Shown here piece by piece: positions 26,301 to 34,124 of a stretch of 64,000 nucleotides of DNA. Position numbers and translations under genes: made by a program. The stretch covers positions 1 to 64,000 of the forward strand of contig CAKURR010000004.1 in the NCBI GenBank assembly GCA_934675735.1, written 5' to 3'. This DNA comes from an uncultured Clostridia bacterium. Lineage in GTDB: Bacteria > Bacillota > Clostridia > Christensenellales > Aristaeellaceae. Every line of letters begins with the position of its first letter. Positions within the stretch are counted from its first letter, which is position 1. Below the pieces are notes generated by a model. That model saw only the letters and a program-made list of their open reading frames with translations, was not told the origin of the DNA and ran no database searches.

Positions 26301-26687
26301 GCCCGCGTGCAGCAGCTTTCCGTCAAAGAGCAGATTTTCATGACGCTGGCGGCGGCGGATTGCGGCGCGGCGGCGCAGTCGATTATCGATTCGATGAATA
26401 TCGCGCTCTCCGATTCTGGCAAGGAGCTGTTTGCCGAGCTGAATACTACGCCTGTGGAAGAACAGCAGATGACCGAGGTGCGCGAGCGCCTGACCGAGCT
26501 GTTCCCCGTGCATGTCATCATGCGCGACAACGTGTATTATCACGTCCACGTGATGACGGTGAAGATGACCGTGGACGGCGTGGAGCAGACGTATTACTTC
26601 GGTCTGCGGCTGGATGAGTTTGGCCTGTGGCAGATGGTCGAGCTGGCCGAAACCGAGGTCGGCGAGGATACGCTGGTTCAAAAGTAA
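23331..26687 (+). CDS. giant secreted CxxC/CxH-repeat protein
   Basis: The 1118-residue protein has a signal peptide (MIRGKLKRTASYLLSAALLL... ALA, about residue 32). Residues about 38-845 form a cysteine- and histidine-rich array with 21 CxxC motifs (for example CPDC, CSVC, CADC, CTVC) and 11 CxH motifs (CQH, CTH, CPH, CKH). The typical unit is C-x-H, then 30-45 polar residues with an isolated His, CxxC, H-x-(Y/F), then CxxCG. A Pro/Thr-rich linker (about 846-950) and a unique domain of about 165 residues follow. The spacing suggests tandem zinc-ribbon-like or disulfide modules on the cell exterior. I know no assigned function. No sorting signal is present. ATG 23331 follows GGAAGGAGAGG. Confidence 0.85.
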   Translation: MIRGKLKRTASYLLSAALLLSNMGGAASALAEVVVQEATPSGAECQHPNAKSEQIREWGDVRSVGANTHHQHQIKNYERWVCPDCEKEVAKNYVGEEWVDEAHSYANGVCSVCGFGCTHTDKQNDGDPIKEAEAWQNAPWMNGHCRNVTVYQQWICADCGITGKDCVNNETQYEDHTYSDSVCTACGAVCTHSFDADGVCAFCGYACPHTEKETRIGGEIDENGYVSVDNLNHRYTYNQYEYWTCPTCHATGRGEVLSSQQTEERHRYDENDVCTVCGHQNDCQHAGAMPFSYYQPVTDWADDGNSRTHSRTDMLYQGWLCTECGKRYEEAKGEETHTELHHVNGLKPGVCDICQAETGCTHPSLINRREWLSCNDWKDDGNGLTHSGTAERIQAGNCSNCGEYVATVVEKDVPVTENHRYDGGETCADCGGQPVCQHSEVEESIEYEDAHFMQVGPNEYRVTPVDNGDGTHSWLKKVVKVTTCKACGYVVKTPTDEIVRYTEKHPYQPCNECGYNSSGTCKHTNTYNKYVAPESGTLKPNADGKTHSGTMTLRMYVHCADCDAQVGAGEPMQVTITDEPHEIDPNRGVCRLCSYILPKEELCKHEKTMTDIVKQMGHTTIVNENEHTIKLEVMERTYCIQCGAVLKREFIESDEIVTEPHEFDGNGLCDVCGYQQNAEQAACKHAHTHTDSYIVQTLNIVSTNDKQHVLDAVVADEVRCEDCYEQLSVGNMRRETVTEDHLFIPSKREVCYVCAYANTCTHANAVTENEYLSVTNMHALDGKQHAFTAYGLTKTTYCPDCDTILGQELVDMTKHEVVEEHRALEGETTCGDCGAEIAEETQTPKPEVTPSPTESTVPDETPAPTESAAPTESAAPTETPAPTADVTATPASTATAAPEATATPTPAPTDSSDNDNNFVPTPVPTATRAPTVTVEPTATPEPTATPEPVASEEMNQAFEALDEIDKAVEKAVEVKIEIIGMDEIVPEETIARVQQLSVKEQIFMTLAAADCGAAAQSIIDSMNIALSDSGKELFAELNTTPVEEQQMTEVRERLTELFPVHVIMRDNVYYHVHVMTVKMTVDGVEQTYYFGLRLDEFGLWQMVELAETEVGEDTLVQK

Positions 26688-26707
26688 AAAACCGCCAAAT
26701 ACAATAA

Positions 26708-26743
26708 AAAGACAAGCGCTGAAACGAAAAGGCGCTTGTCTTT
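26708..26743. terminator. bidirectional terminator
   Basis: AAAGACAAGCGC and its complement form a 12-bp stem with a 12-base loop, between the convergent CxxC-repeat gene and mtnN. Confidence 0.85.
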
Positions 26744-26781
26744 CTTCGTATTTTGGGGCGTGAAGCCGTCGGCGAACGCGA

Positions 26782-27465
26782 TTAGTTCTTGAGGAACGTC
26801 CGCAGCAACTTCACACTCTGCTCCGCCGCCATCCCCACAAACGTCGGGTAATCCATGTGCGAAGCGCCGTCCGCGCTGTCGGAAATCGCGCGCAGCACGC
26901 AGAAGGGCACGCGGTTCACATAGCACACCTGACCGATGGCCGCGCCCTCCATTTCACAGGCAATCGCGCCGAAGGTCTTGACAATCGCGTCCTTCTTCTC
27001 GGCGGAAGAGATGAACTGGTCGCCCGAGGCGATGACGCCCGTTTCGGTGCGGATGCCCAGCACCGTCGCGCATGCGCTCAGCTGGCCGCACAAATCCGGA
27101 TCAGCCGGAAGCTGCACCTTGTTGATGCCCGAAATCAGGCCCACCGGATCGCCGATGGCGCTGGTATCCATGTCGTGCTGCACGACAGCGGAGGAAACCG
27201 CAATCGAGCCGATGGTCAGCTTATCCGAAAGCGTGCCCGCCACGCCCGTGTTGACGATGCACTCGGGCTGATAGCGCAGAATCATCGTCTGGGCGCACAT
27301 CGCCGCGAACACCTTGCCGATGCCGCAGACCGCCGTCACGACCTGTTTGCCTTCAAGCGTGCCGCACACAAAGGTGATGCCGCTGACGGTCTCGGTCGTC
27401 GTGTCCGTCATGTAGGAACGCAGAGACTCCATCTCCACGTTCATCGCCGCAATAATACCGATCAT
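26782..27465 (-). CDS. mtnN: 5'-methylthioadenosine/S-adenosylhomocysteine nucleosidase
   Basis: This 227-residue enzyme hydrolyses the glycosidic bond of methylthioadenosine and S-adenosylhomocysteine, releasing adenine. It begins IGIIAAMNVEMESL with catalytic Glu11 and contains NTGVAGTLSDKL. ACEMEGAAIGQV holds the ribose-binding Met-Glu pair, and RAISDSADG the catalytic Asp. It lies 57 bases downstream of luxS in the same direction. The product S-ribosylhomocysteine is the LuxS substrate, so the two genes form an activated-methyl-cycle and autoinducer-2 unit. Confidence 0.95.
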   Translation of the reverse strand: MIGIIAAMNVEMESLRSYMTDTTTETVSGITFVCGTLEGKQVVTAVCGIGKVFAAMCAQTMILRYQPECIVNTGVAGTLSDKLTIGSIAVSSAVVQHDMDTSAIGDPVGLISGINKVQLPADPDLCGQLSACATVLGIRTETGVIASGDQFISSAEKKDAIVKTFGAIACEMEGAAIGQVCYVNRVPFCVLRAISDSADGASHMDYPTFVGMAAEQSVKLLRTFLKN

Positions 27466-27522
27466 AGTGTATATACTCCTTGATTGATAAAGAATGTTGC
27501 CCTTCGTTGGGCGTTTAAGGGG

Positions 27523-27990
27523 TTATTCCTCGTATTTGAACGTAACCGGACGCGCGTCCAGCTCGGCCAGATAGCGCTGGGCCTCCGTCTTGGCCGCCGC
27601 AAGGCTCAGGTTGCGATAGTTGCCGCACTCGCGGCTGCTCGCGCCGAAAACAGGGCCTTCGTGGGCCAGAATCTTCATCAGCGTGAGCCGAACCTGCCGC
27701 AGAACTTCGGCGTTATCCGCGTCGCGCACCAGCAGATAGAAGCCCGTCTGGCAGCCCATCGGCCCGAAATACACGACGGAATCCTTCAAATCCCCGTTGC
27801 GGATGTAGGTTGCGAACATGTGTTCCAGCGAGTGCATGGTGCTGTTGTCCATCAGGTCGCCCATGTTGGGGCGGCGGGTGCGCATGTCATAGGTCGTCAC
27901 GTCGCCGTCCACACGGCTGACATACAGACCCGGCAGCAGAATATCGTGATTGATGGAAAAGCTGGTGATGCGCGTTACTTCCTGTTCCAT
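27523..27990 (-). CDS. luxS: S-ribosylhomocysteine lyase
   Basis: LuxS cleaves S-ribosylhomocysteine to homocysteine and DPD, the autoinducer-2 precursor. The 155-residue protein has metal ligands in HSLEH (His53, His57; catalytic Glu56), catalytic Cys80 in GPMGCQTGFYL and the third ligand Cys122 in SRECGNYRNLSL. The start is placed at MEQEVTRI behind GGGAGG; the upstream open stretch has no ribosome binding site. It is first in the luxS-mtnN operon and has a strong promoter. Confidence 0.96.
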   Translation of the reverse strand: MEQEVTRITSFSINHDILLPGLYVSRVDGDVTTYDMRTRRPNMGDLMDNSTMHSLEHMFATYIRNGDLKDSVVYFGPMGCQTGFYLLVRDADNAEVLRQVRLTLMKILAHEGPVFGASSRECGNYRNLSLAAAKTEAQRYLAELDARPVTFKYEE

Positions 27991-28039
27991 AACAAGTTCC
28001 TCCCGAAAAATCGATGCGTCAAAAGCCGTAAACGTCGCC

Positions 28040-28068
28040 ATTATACCGCATTGCCCGCCAAATTGCAA
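28040..28068 (-). promoter_or_regulatory. promoter for luxS-mtnN
   Basis: Minus strand TTGCAA, 17 bases, TATAAT, with the -10 about 50 bases from the luxS start. Confidence 0.8.
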
Positions 28069-28098
28069 GGTGCATATCGCCTTCGGTCGGTGGGCGGC

Positions 28099-30369
28099 TC
28101 AGCTCAGCGGCAGGCCGCGCATAAGGCGGCGCGCCCAAAGCCGCAGCTTCTGCCTGAGCGTCATTTGGGCGAGCAGCTCGGCGTAGACTCTGCCGGCGCG
28201 TTCGGGCTGGGTGTGCTTGAGTGCGCGGCCGCTGTATTGCGCCACGCAGAGCGCTTTGCCCAGGCCGGTCAGCTTCACCGCGCCGTGCAGCTCATTTTGC
28301 GCGCGCCAGAGGAACGACGCGGGCGCTTCGCCCGGCAGGGGCATAAGACCCATGCACAGCAGCGCCTCTTCCGCCGCACGATACCACACCAGCAGCGCGT
28401 CGTTAGCGCTCTTCTGCCGCTTGGCGACTTGCGCGGGCGAGCAGAAGAACAGGCGGAGCGCCGCGGCCGTGACGAGCAGCAGCAGGAAAAGCAGCGGACG
28501 GAGCCACGTCGGGGGACGGCGCGGCGGATTATCGCCGCTGTCATCGGGCGGAGGAGTCGGAGAGGTTTCGGGCGTGGGGGACGGCGTGCCGGCCGCGTCG
28601 TCCGGCTCGGGGGAAGGCGTGGGCGAAGGCGACGGGCTTGGCGTATTCTCCGGCGGATTCGTCGTCTCGGGCGAAGGCGTCGGCGTGGGCGAAGGTGACG
28701 GAGAGGGCGTCGGCGCGCCGCCGTCGGGATCATCCGAGGGCAGACTGCCGCCGCCGCTTTGCCCGGGCGTGGGGTCAAAGGGAAGCCAGCCGAAGCCCGA
28801 GAAGTAGATTTCCACCCACGCGTGCGCGTTCTGCTGGGTGACGCGCGCCACGCCGTCGCTGTCCGGTTCGGCGGCGTACCCCTCGATATAGCGGGAGGGC
28901 AGGCCAACCATCCGCGCCATGACGGCCATCGCCGTGGCGAAGGAGGTGCAGTAGCCCCGACGCTCATCCAGCAGGAACCAGGAGACAAAGTCGCGGTTAT
29001 CCGGCGGAATATTCTGCATGAGCGTATAGGGATAGGCGCTTCGCAGATAGTCGCAGAGGGCCTGTGCGCGGTCAAAATCGGTCTGCGCGTCGCGGGTTAT
29101 CTCCCCCGCAAGGGTATAAACCGCGTTTTCAACCGTATCGGGCAGGGACAAATACAGGCTTCTCACGGTGTCGGCATAGCTGTCCCGCTCATCGGCGGCG
29201 GCAAGCACGGTTTCGCGGATGTTCGGCGTGTCGCCGCTGAGCCGTATGCCCGAGAAGGTGTAGCTGTCGCCGAACGAAAGACTGCGCGTGCCGAAAACCT
29301 CGCTTGCTGGGGAGAAATACGGCACGATTTCGTCGCCCGAAAGCGCGGAAAAGCGCTGGGTGAGATAGAGCGTGCTCGCCGCGTCGGCGCGCATGAGCAC
29401 GGTGATAGGCTCGCTTTCGGGCAGACTGCTTCGGAGCGCGGCGCTCGGGCGCTTCTGGTCAAACAAATCGCGGCGGAGGGCGTAAAAGCGCGGGTTGACA
29501 TACAGATATCGCCTGCCCAAGGCCGAATCCATCCACGTCTGCCCGTCGTATTCGTTTTTGACTGCGCCGCGGAGCAGCGCCCGCCCCGAGGTGCGCACCT
29601 GCATCACGGGGGTATCCTCCGGATTGGCTGGGCCGCCCAGACGCGTCACGCCCAGCGGCTGATAGCCCGTCGCGCTCAGGGAGAAGGTCGTGCGCGCGTC
29701 GGTGAAAAAGAGGTAGTCGTCCATCATGCGGCGGATGCGCGCGGCAAAATCGCTTAGCTGCGGCATGGTTTGGGCCGAAAGCGGCATGAGCATCGCCGTC
29801 GCGGCGAGGATGACCGCACAGAGCGGCACGATGCGACGCGCCCGAACGCCCGGGGCACGGCCGCTGAGCAGCAGCGCGAGAATCAGCGGCAGCAGCGACG
29901 CGGCGCTGACGTTTGCGCCCAGAAACGAGACGACAAACAGCAGCGCGATTTCAAGCAGCGCCAGCGGGAAAAACGCCTGCCCGCTCCGCGAAAGCGATGC
30001 GCCCACGCCTGTCAGCACGAGCGAAAGCAGCATCACGATTTCGCGAGAATAGGCGGCCAGCGCGAGGGGCTGACCGTGCGCCATGAGCGCCAGCGCCGCG
30101 CTGACGGCGGCAAATTGGCCGCGCAGCGAAAAGACGACCGCGCAGATGGCGGCCAGCAGCAGCGGATAGGCCAGCGCGCGCAGGCGGGGCATGCAGTCCA
30201 GCAGCGCAAACAGCAGCGTCACCGACGCGCAGCAGGCGGCGCACAGCGAGAGCGGCGCGGCCAGCCCCAGCGAAAGCGCCAGCGGCCAAACGCAGCCCAC
30301 GCCGATTAAAAACGTCGTCAGCGCATGGAGCAGCAGCGTGCGCGGCACGGAAAAGAACGGTTTTTTCAT
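28099..30369 (-). CDS. TgpA-like membrane protein with transglutaminase-like domain
   Basis: The 756-residue protein has about six N-terminal membrane segments (residues 1-215) and an extracytoplasmic region. The transglutaminase-like core has Cys474 in RRGYCTSFATAMA, His516 in NAHAWVEIYF and Asp532 in FDPTPG, so the papain-like triad is intact. A Pro/Ser/Thr spacer (about 545-620) leads to a further membrane segment (about 625-645) and a cytoplasmic tail. Such proteins are normally encoded with MoxR and DUF58 partners, as here, and may cross-link or cleave surface proteins. It is the third gene of the operon. Confidence 0.88.
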   Translation of the reverse strand: MKKPFFSVPRTLLLHALTTFLIGVGCVWPLALSLGLAAPLSLCAACCASVTLLFALLDCMPRLRALAYPLLLAAICAVVFSLRGQFAAVSAALALMAHGQPLALAAYSREIVMLLSLVLTGVGASLSRSGQAFFPLALLEIALLFVVSFLGANVSAASLLPLILALLLSGRAPGVRARRIVPLCAVILAATAMLMPLSAQTMPQLSDFAARIRRMMDDYLFFTDARTTFSLSATGYQPLGVTRLGGPANPEDTPVMQVRTSGRALLRGAVKNEYDGQTWMDSALGRRYLYVNPRFYALRRDLFDQKRPSAALRSSLPESEPITVLMRADAASTLYLTQRFSALSGDEIVPYFSPASEVFGTRSLSFGDSYTFSGIRLSGDTPNIRETVLAAADERDSYADTVRSLYLSLPDTVENAVYTLAGEITRDAQTDFDRAQALCDYLRSAYPYTLMQNIPPDNRDFVSWFLLDERRGYCTSFATAMAVMARMVGLPSRYIEGYAAEPDSDGVARVTQQNAHAWVEIYFSGFGWLPFDPTPGQSGGGSLPSDDPDGGAPTPSPSPSPTPTPSPETTNPPENTPSPSPSPTPSPEPDDAAGTPSPTPETSPTPPPDDSGDNPPRRPPTWLRPLLFLLLLVTAAALRLFFCSPAQVAKRQKSANDALLVWYRAAEEALLCMGLMPLPGEAPASFLWRAQNELHGAVKLTGLGKALCVAQYSGRALKHTQPERAGRVYAELLAQMTLRQKLRLWARRLMRGLPLS

Positions 30370-30396
30370 GAAAAGATTCGCCTTTCTGGCGTAGGT

Positions 30397-31536
30397 TTAC
30401 CCAACCTTGATATGCAGCGTTTCAAGCCCGCCGAGGCGGAGCAGGTCAAGCAGCCGATTCTCTTCGTCGCTCGCTTCGCCGGACGTGACCAGCGTGTAGC
30501 GCATGCGCGCGCCCATGCGGGAAAGCGCCAGCGCCGCATCCGCAATGGGGGGCGTGAGCCGCGTGGAAAAGACGGCGACCGAGCCTGTTCGGCGCATGCG
30601 GGGCGCGGCGAACAGCAGCACGCGGGCGAAGTCGTCCTGCCGATTGTAGCCCGCGGCGGCCAGCGCGCGGCGCATGCCGTCAAACGCCTCCATGCCCTGA
30701 CCGGAAAGCTCGCCCAGACCGATTTGCTCGAGCGGCAGGCGCGTCGGGCGGCCCGCTTGCAGCAGGGCTTCAATCGTTCCGGCACAGGCTTCCGTCATCG
30801 CGTCGATGAGCGCGGGCCTGGCCACGCCGCTCGGCTGGGCGAAGTCGACGAGAATCAGCGCGTCGGGGCGCTGCGGGGTTTCATAGGTGTGCACGACCAG
30901 ACTCTGGCGGCGCGCGGAAAGCTTCCAGTGGACGCGTTTCAGCTCGTCGCCGTCCTGCCACGCGCGGATATCTTCGGGAATGCTGTGGTCGGCCAGCGCG
31001 CGCTGGGCCGCCGTGCTTTCGCCCTCGCCCGGGCTGACGGGCAGCGGCTCGGCGGGCGAGGGATTGGGCAGAACCGCGACGCTTTGCAGCGCGCCGCGCA
31101 AACTGCGGCGGAAGGCAAACAGGCCGAAACAATCCGAAATCGTCAGCTGCGAAACGCCGACGGGGAACACGCCGACATGCGGGCAGGCAAATTCGTTTTC
31201 GCTTTCCGTCGTGCCAAACAGGCGGGCCGAGAGCAGAAAGTCGCTCTGCCTGCCGCCGGGCAGCTCCACGGTCAGCGAAAGCGGCGCAATTACGGCGGGC
31301 AGGGCGAAATGCACGCGCAGACGGAAGCGGCACGCGCCGCCGCGCGGGGCCTGTCCTCCTTCGACATTTTGCTCCGCACGGCAGGAAAGCGCCGCCGCGC
31401 AGGCGCACAGCAGCGACAGCGCCCAGCCAAGCAACGCCGCCGCGCCCAACAGAAACGCGCCCGAGCTGCCGACGGAAAGCGCCGTGAAGAGCATCAGCGC
31501 GCCGAAGAGCAGCGTGTAAAAGCCGCGCGCGGTCAT
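30397..31536 (-). CDS. DUF58 domain protein
   Basis: The 379-residue protein has two N-terminal membrane segments (about 5-22 and 25-45). A beta-rich region and the DUF58 signature IPEDIRAWQDGDELKRVHWKLSAR follow, then a von Willebrand A-like fold (LILVDFAQPS). DUF58 proteins partner MoxR ATPases, possibly as metal-dependent adaptor domains. The start is the ATG at 31536, which overlaps the moxR stop (ATGA). The frame is open further upstream across moxR, but that extension is Arg/His-rich antisense-like sequence and was rejected. Confidence 0.88.
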   Translation of the reverse strand: MTARGFYTLLFGALMLFTALSVGSSGAFLLGAAALLGWALSLLCACAAALSCRAEQNVEGGQAPRGGACRFRLRVHFALPAVIAPLSLTVELPGGRQSDFLLSARLFGTTESENEFACPHVGVFPVGVSQLTISDCFGLFAFRRSLRGALQSVAVLPNPSPAEPLPVSPGEGESTAAQRALADHSIPEDIRAWQDGDELKRVHWKLSARRQSLVVHTYETPQRPDALILVDFAQPSGVARPALIDAMTEACAGTIEALLQAGRPTRLPLEQIGLGELSGQGMEAFDGMRRALAAAGYNRQDDFARVLLFAAPRMRRTGSVAVFSTRLTPPIADAALALSRMGARMRYTLVTSGEASDEENRLLDLLRLGGLETLHIKVG

Positions 31537-32477
31537 TTGAGCCTCACCGGAATGCGCACGGCGGAGAGGATTTCCGCGAAAGCCTGCTCGCCCGTGTAGC
31601 CGCGCATGCGCGCCTCGGCGGAGAGGGAGAGACGGTGGCAGAGCACGCTCGGGGCGAGATGCTGCACATCCTCGGGGATGATGTAGTCGCGGCCGCAGAG
31701 CAGCGCGTTGGCCTGCGCTGCGTGAATCAGCGCGATGGCCGCGCGGGTGCTCGCGCCGAGGCTGAGCAGCGGCGTGTTCCGCGTGGCGGCGCAGATGGCG
31801 GCGATGTAGGCGCGCACCTCTTTGGAGCAATACACCGTCTTGACCTCCTGCTGCATGGCGATGACGTCCTCCGCCGAGCAGACGGGCACGACGGATTCCA
31901 TCGGCTTCTGTTCGCCGCAGTAGCGGTCGAGGATATCCATCTCATCCTCCAAAGAAGGATAGCCGATGGAAACGCGCATGAAAAAGCGGTCCATCTGCGC
32001 CTCGGGCAGGGGATACGTGCCGACGAAATCCACCGGATTCTGCGTCGCCAGCACCATGAAGGGCCGCGCGAGGGGATAGGTCACGCCGTCCACCGTCACC
32101 TGCCGCTCTTCCATGACTTCCAGCAGCGCGGACTGCGTTTTCGGCGAGGTGCGGTTGATTTCGTCGGCCAGCACGATTTGGCTCATGATGGCGCCGGGCC
32201 GATACTGCATTTCGCCCGACAGGCTGGGCATGGTGAAGCCCGTGATATCCGACGGGGTGATATCCGGCGTGAACTGGATGCGCTTGAACGAGCAGGAAAG
32301 TGAACGCGCCAGCGCGCTTGCCAGCGTCGTTTTGCCCACGCCCGGCACATCCTCGATGAGTACGTGGCCCTCGCACAGCAGCGCCGTGAGCATCAGCTCG
32401 ACCACGTCGTCCTTGCCCACGACGGCGCGGGCTATATTTTGCTTGAGGGCAGAAACCATCATGCCGAAATTCGTCAT
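31533..32477 (-). CDS. MoxR-family AAA ATPase
   Basis: The 314-residue ATPase has Walker A EDVPGVGKTTLAS, Walker B region QIVLADEINRTSPKTQSALLEVMEE, sensor motif ATQNPVDFVGTYPLPEAQMDRF and a C-terminal lid with VLCHRLSLSAEARMRG. MoxR proteins act as chaperones for metal insertion or complex assembly together with DUF58/VWA partners. The start is MTNFGMM behind AAAGGAG. It is the first gene of moxR-DUF58-transglutaminase and is divergent from birA. Confidence 0.93.
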   Translation of the reverse strand: MTNFGMMVSALKQNIARAVVGKDDVVELMLTALLCEGHVLIEDVPGVGKTTLASALARSLSCSFKRIQFTPDITPSDITGFTMPSLSGEMQYRPGAIMSQIVLADEINRTSPKTQSALLEVMEERQVTVDGVTYPLARPFMVLATQNPVDFVGTYPLPEAQMDRFFMRVSIGYPSLEDEMDILDRYCGEQKPMESVVPVCSAEDVIAMQQEVKTVYCSKEVRAYIAAICAATRNTPLLSLGASTRAAIALIHAAQANALLCGRDYIIPEDVQHLAPSVLCHRLSLSAEARMRGYTGEQAFAEILSAVRIPVRLK

Positions 32478-32544
32478 TGTCAAACTCCTTTTCCTTCGCC
32501 CTTTTAATCTGCGCACGGGCGGGCAAAGCTAAACATCGTATTCT

Positions 32545-32573
32545 ATTATAGAGGAAGCGCGCCTTTTTGGCAA
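32545..32573 (-). promoter_or_regulatory. promoter for the moxR operon
   Basis: Minus strand TTGCCA, 17 bases, TATAAT. Confidence 0.8.
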
Positions 32574-32589
32574 GCCGCGCGCCGCGGCC

Positions 32590-32618
32590 TTGCAACGGCG
32601 GCGCTTTTTTGTTAGAAT
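32590..32618 (+). promoter_or_regulatory. promoter for birA-acpS-nnr
   Basis: TTGCAA, 17 bases, TAGAAT. The two divergent -35 boxes are only about 16 bases apart, so the promoters may interfere. Confidence 0.75.
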
Positions 32619-32674
32619 AGGGAAAGAAAAGACGACCCGCCGCAAAGCGAGTCGGCGGGATGGAGCGAAGCATC

Positions 32675-33646
32675 ATGACAGAAGAGATTTTGACGCGCCT
32701 GCTGAGCGGCGAGGCGTTTTCCGGCCAGACGCTCAGCGAGGAGCTGGGCGTGACCCGCGCGGCGGTTTGGAAACAAATCGGCCAGCTGCGCGAGCTGGGG
32801 TTTGATATCGAGGCCTGCGGCGGGCAGGGCTATCGGCTCGCCGCCGTGCCGGACAGCCTGATGGCGCCCGTGATTGCGCACGGGCTGCACACGAAATGGG
32901 CGGGCAAAACCATCGTGTATTTACGCAGCGTGGATTCCACCAACCGTTACGCGCGCGCGCTGGCCGCCGACGGGGCCGAGCAGGGCACGCTCGTCGTCGC
33001 CGACGAGCAGACGGCGGGGCGCGGCCGCCGCGGGCGGGGCTGGATTTCTCCCGCGGGCGAGGGCATTTTCATGACCCTGATTCTGCGGCCCCATGCGCAT
33101 CCCTCCCATGTGGCGCAGCTCTCGCTTCAAACGGCGATGGCCGTCGCGCGCGCGATTTCCCGCGTGTGCGAAACGGATGCGCGTATCAAGTGGCCCAACG
33201 ACATCGTCTGCGGGGGCAAAAAGGTCTGCGGCATGCTGCTGGAGATGAACGCCGACGAGCAGAGCGTGCACGACGTGGTGGCGGGCATCGGCATCAACGT
33301 GCACCAGAAAGCGTTTGAGGGCGATATCGCCAAGACCGCGTCGTCGCTGGATTTGCTGACGGGCAAGAGCGTCTGCCGCGCGGATGTGGTGCGCGCGTTC
33401 CTCGAGGAATACGAGGCCGTGGACGAACTGGCGGGGCAGGGCAGCGAAGCGCTGATGGAGGTGTATCGCCGCCATTCCGCGACGCTGGGGCAGCGCGTGC
33501 AGGTCATTGCCGCGACGGGCAGCTTCACCGGCACGGCAAAGGCCGTTACCGACAGCGGCAGTCTGATTGTGACGGACGACGACGGGCAGGACCGCGAGGT
33601 GCTCGCGGCGGATGTATCCGTCCGCGGGCTGATGGGCTATGCCTGA
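32675..33646 (+). CDS. birA: bifunctional biotin-[acetyl-CoA-carboxylase] ligase / biotin repressor
   Basis: The 323-residue protein attaches biotin to carrier proteins. An N-terminal winged helix (about 1-60; LSEELGVTRAAVWKQIGQLRELGFDIE) suggests it also represses biotin genes. The ligase core has VDSTNRYA, the biotinyl-AMP loop TAGRGRRGRGWISPAGEGIF, KWPNDIVCGGKKVCGMLLEM and a C-terminal SH3-like domain. ATG 32675, nine bases after GGAG, was preferred over ATG 32660, which lacks a clear SD. It overlaps acpS by eight bases. Confidence 0.93.
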   Translation: MTEEILTRLLSGEAFSGQTLSEELGVTRAAVWKQIGQLRELGFDIEACGGQGYRLAAVPDSLMAPVIAHGLHTKWAGKTIVYLRSVDSTNRYARALAADGAEQGTLVVADEQTAGRGRRGRGWISPAGEGIFMTLILRPHAHPSHVAQLSLQTAMAVARAISRVCETDARIKWPNDIVCGGKKVCGMLLEMNADEQSVHDVVAGIGINVHQKAFEGDIAKTASSLDLLTGKSVCRADVVRAFLEEYEAVDELAGQGSEALMEVYRRHSATLGQRVQVIAATGSFTGTAKAVTDSGSLIVTDDDGQDREVLAADVSVRGLMGYA

Positions 33647-34019
33647 GACGCTGGGTATCGGCGTGGATTTGTGCGCCGTGGGCCGCATGGCGCGCGCCGT
33701 CGAAAAGGAGCATTTTTATACCCGCGTGTTCACCGAAAACGAGCGCGCGTATCTGCAAAGCAGGGGAAAGGGCATGGGCCAGAGCGCGGCGGCGATGTTC
33801 GCGGCGAAGGAGGCCGTCGCCAAGGCGCTGGGCACGGGCTTCGGGCAGGGCGTGATGCCCCGGCAGATTGAGGTGATCCACGCGGAAAACGGAAAGCCCG
33901 ATATCGCGCTGACGGGCGCGGCGCGGGCGAAATTCGAGCAGATCGGCGGGCGGGCGGTTCTGCTCTCGTTGTCGCATGAGGGGGATACCGCGATTGCGTT
34001 TGCGCTGATACAGAATTAA
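33639..34019 (+). CDS. acpS: holo-[acyl-carrier-protein] synthase
   Basis: AcpS transfers 4'-phosphopantetheine from CoA to acyl carrier protein. The 126-residue protein shows GIGVDLCAVGRM with Mg-binding Asp10 and FAAKEAVAKALGTGF with Glu58, both diagnostic. It overlaps birA by eight bases, so translation is coupled. In Bacillus acpS is followed by nnr, alr and the mazEF toxin pair; here nnr and a mazF follow, and alr and mazE are absent. Confidence 0.95.
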   Translation: MPETLGIGVDLCAVGRMARAVEKEHFYTRVFTENERAYLQSRGKGMGQSAAAMFAAKEAVAKALGTGFGQGVMPRQIEVIHAENGKPDIALTGAARAKFEQIGGRAVLLSLSHEGDTAIAFALIQN

Positions 34020-34033
34020 AAACTTTTTTCTCT

Positions 34034-34108
34034 GCCGCTGCGTAGCAGTGGCAATGCGGAAGGTCAAGGGAACTCAGTTCCCTTGTGGGGTTTGGGGCAA
34101 AGCCCCAA
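34034..34108 (+). repeat. three-hairpin intergenic element, copy 5
   Basis: H1 is GCCGCTGC-GTA-GCAGTGGC at 34034-34052 (one G-U). H2 is AAGGGAAC-TCA-GTTCCCTT at 34066-34084. H3 is TTGGGGC-AAA-GCCCCAA at 34092-34108. It lies inside an apparent operon, and its last base is one to two bases from the nnr ribosome binding site. Confidence 0.85.
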
Positions 34109-34124
34109 GGAAGGATTTGCAGCA

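Noticed and set aside
23286..26681. A very long open frame (1131 codons) antisense to the CxxC-repeat gene
   Set aside because: Its translation is Arg/His/Val-rich with no domain pattern, it lacks a ribosome binding site, and it mirrors the codon pattern of the sense gene. The same reasoning rejects long antisense frames at 212-1354, 40210-43275 and 48982-50886.
30397..31830. Longer DUF58 protein using the upstream open frame
   Set aside because: The extra N-terminal 98 codons overlap moxR in another frame, are Arg/His-rich and have no start signal; the ATGA overlap at 31533-31536 is the normal coupling.
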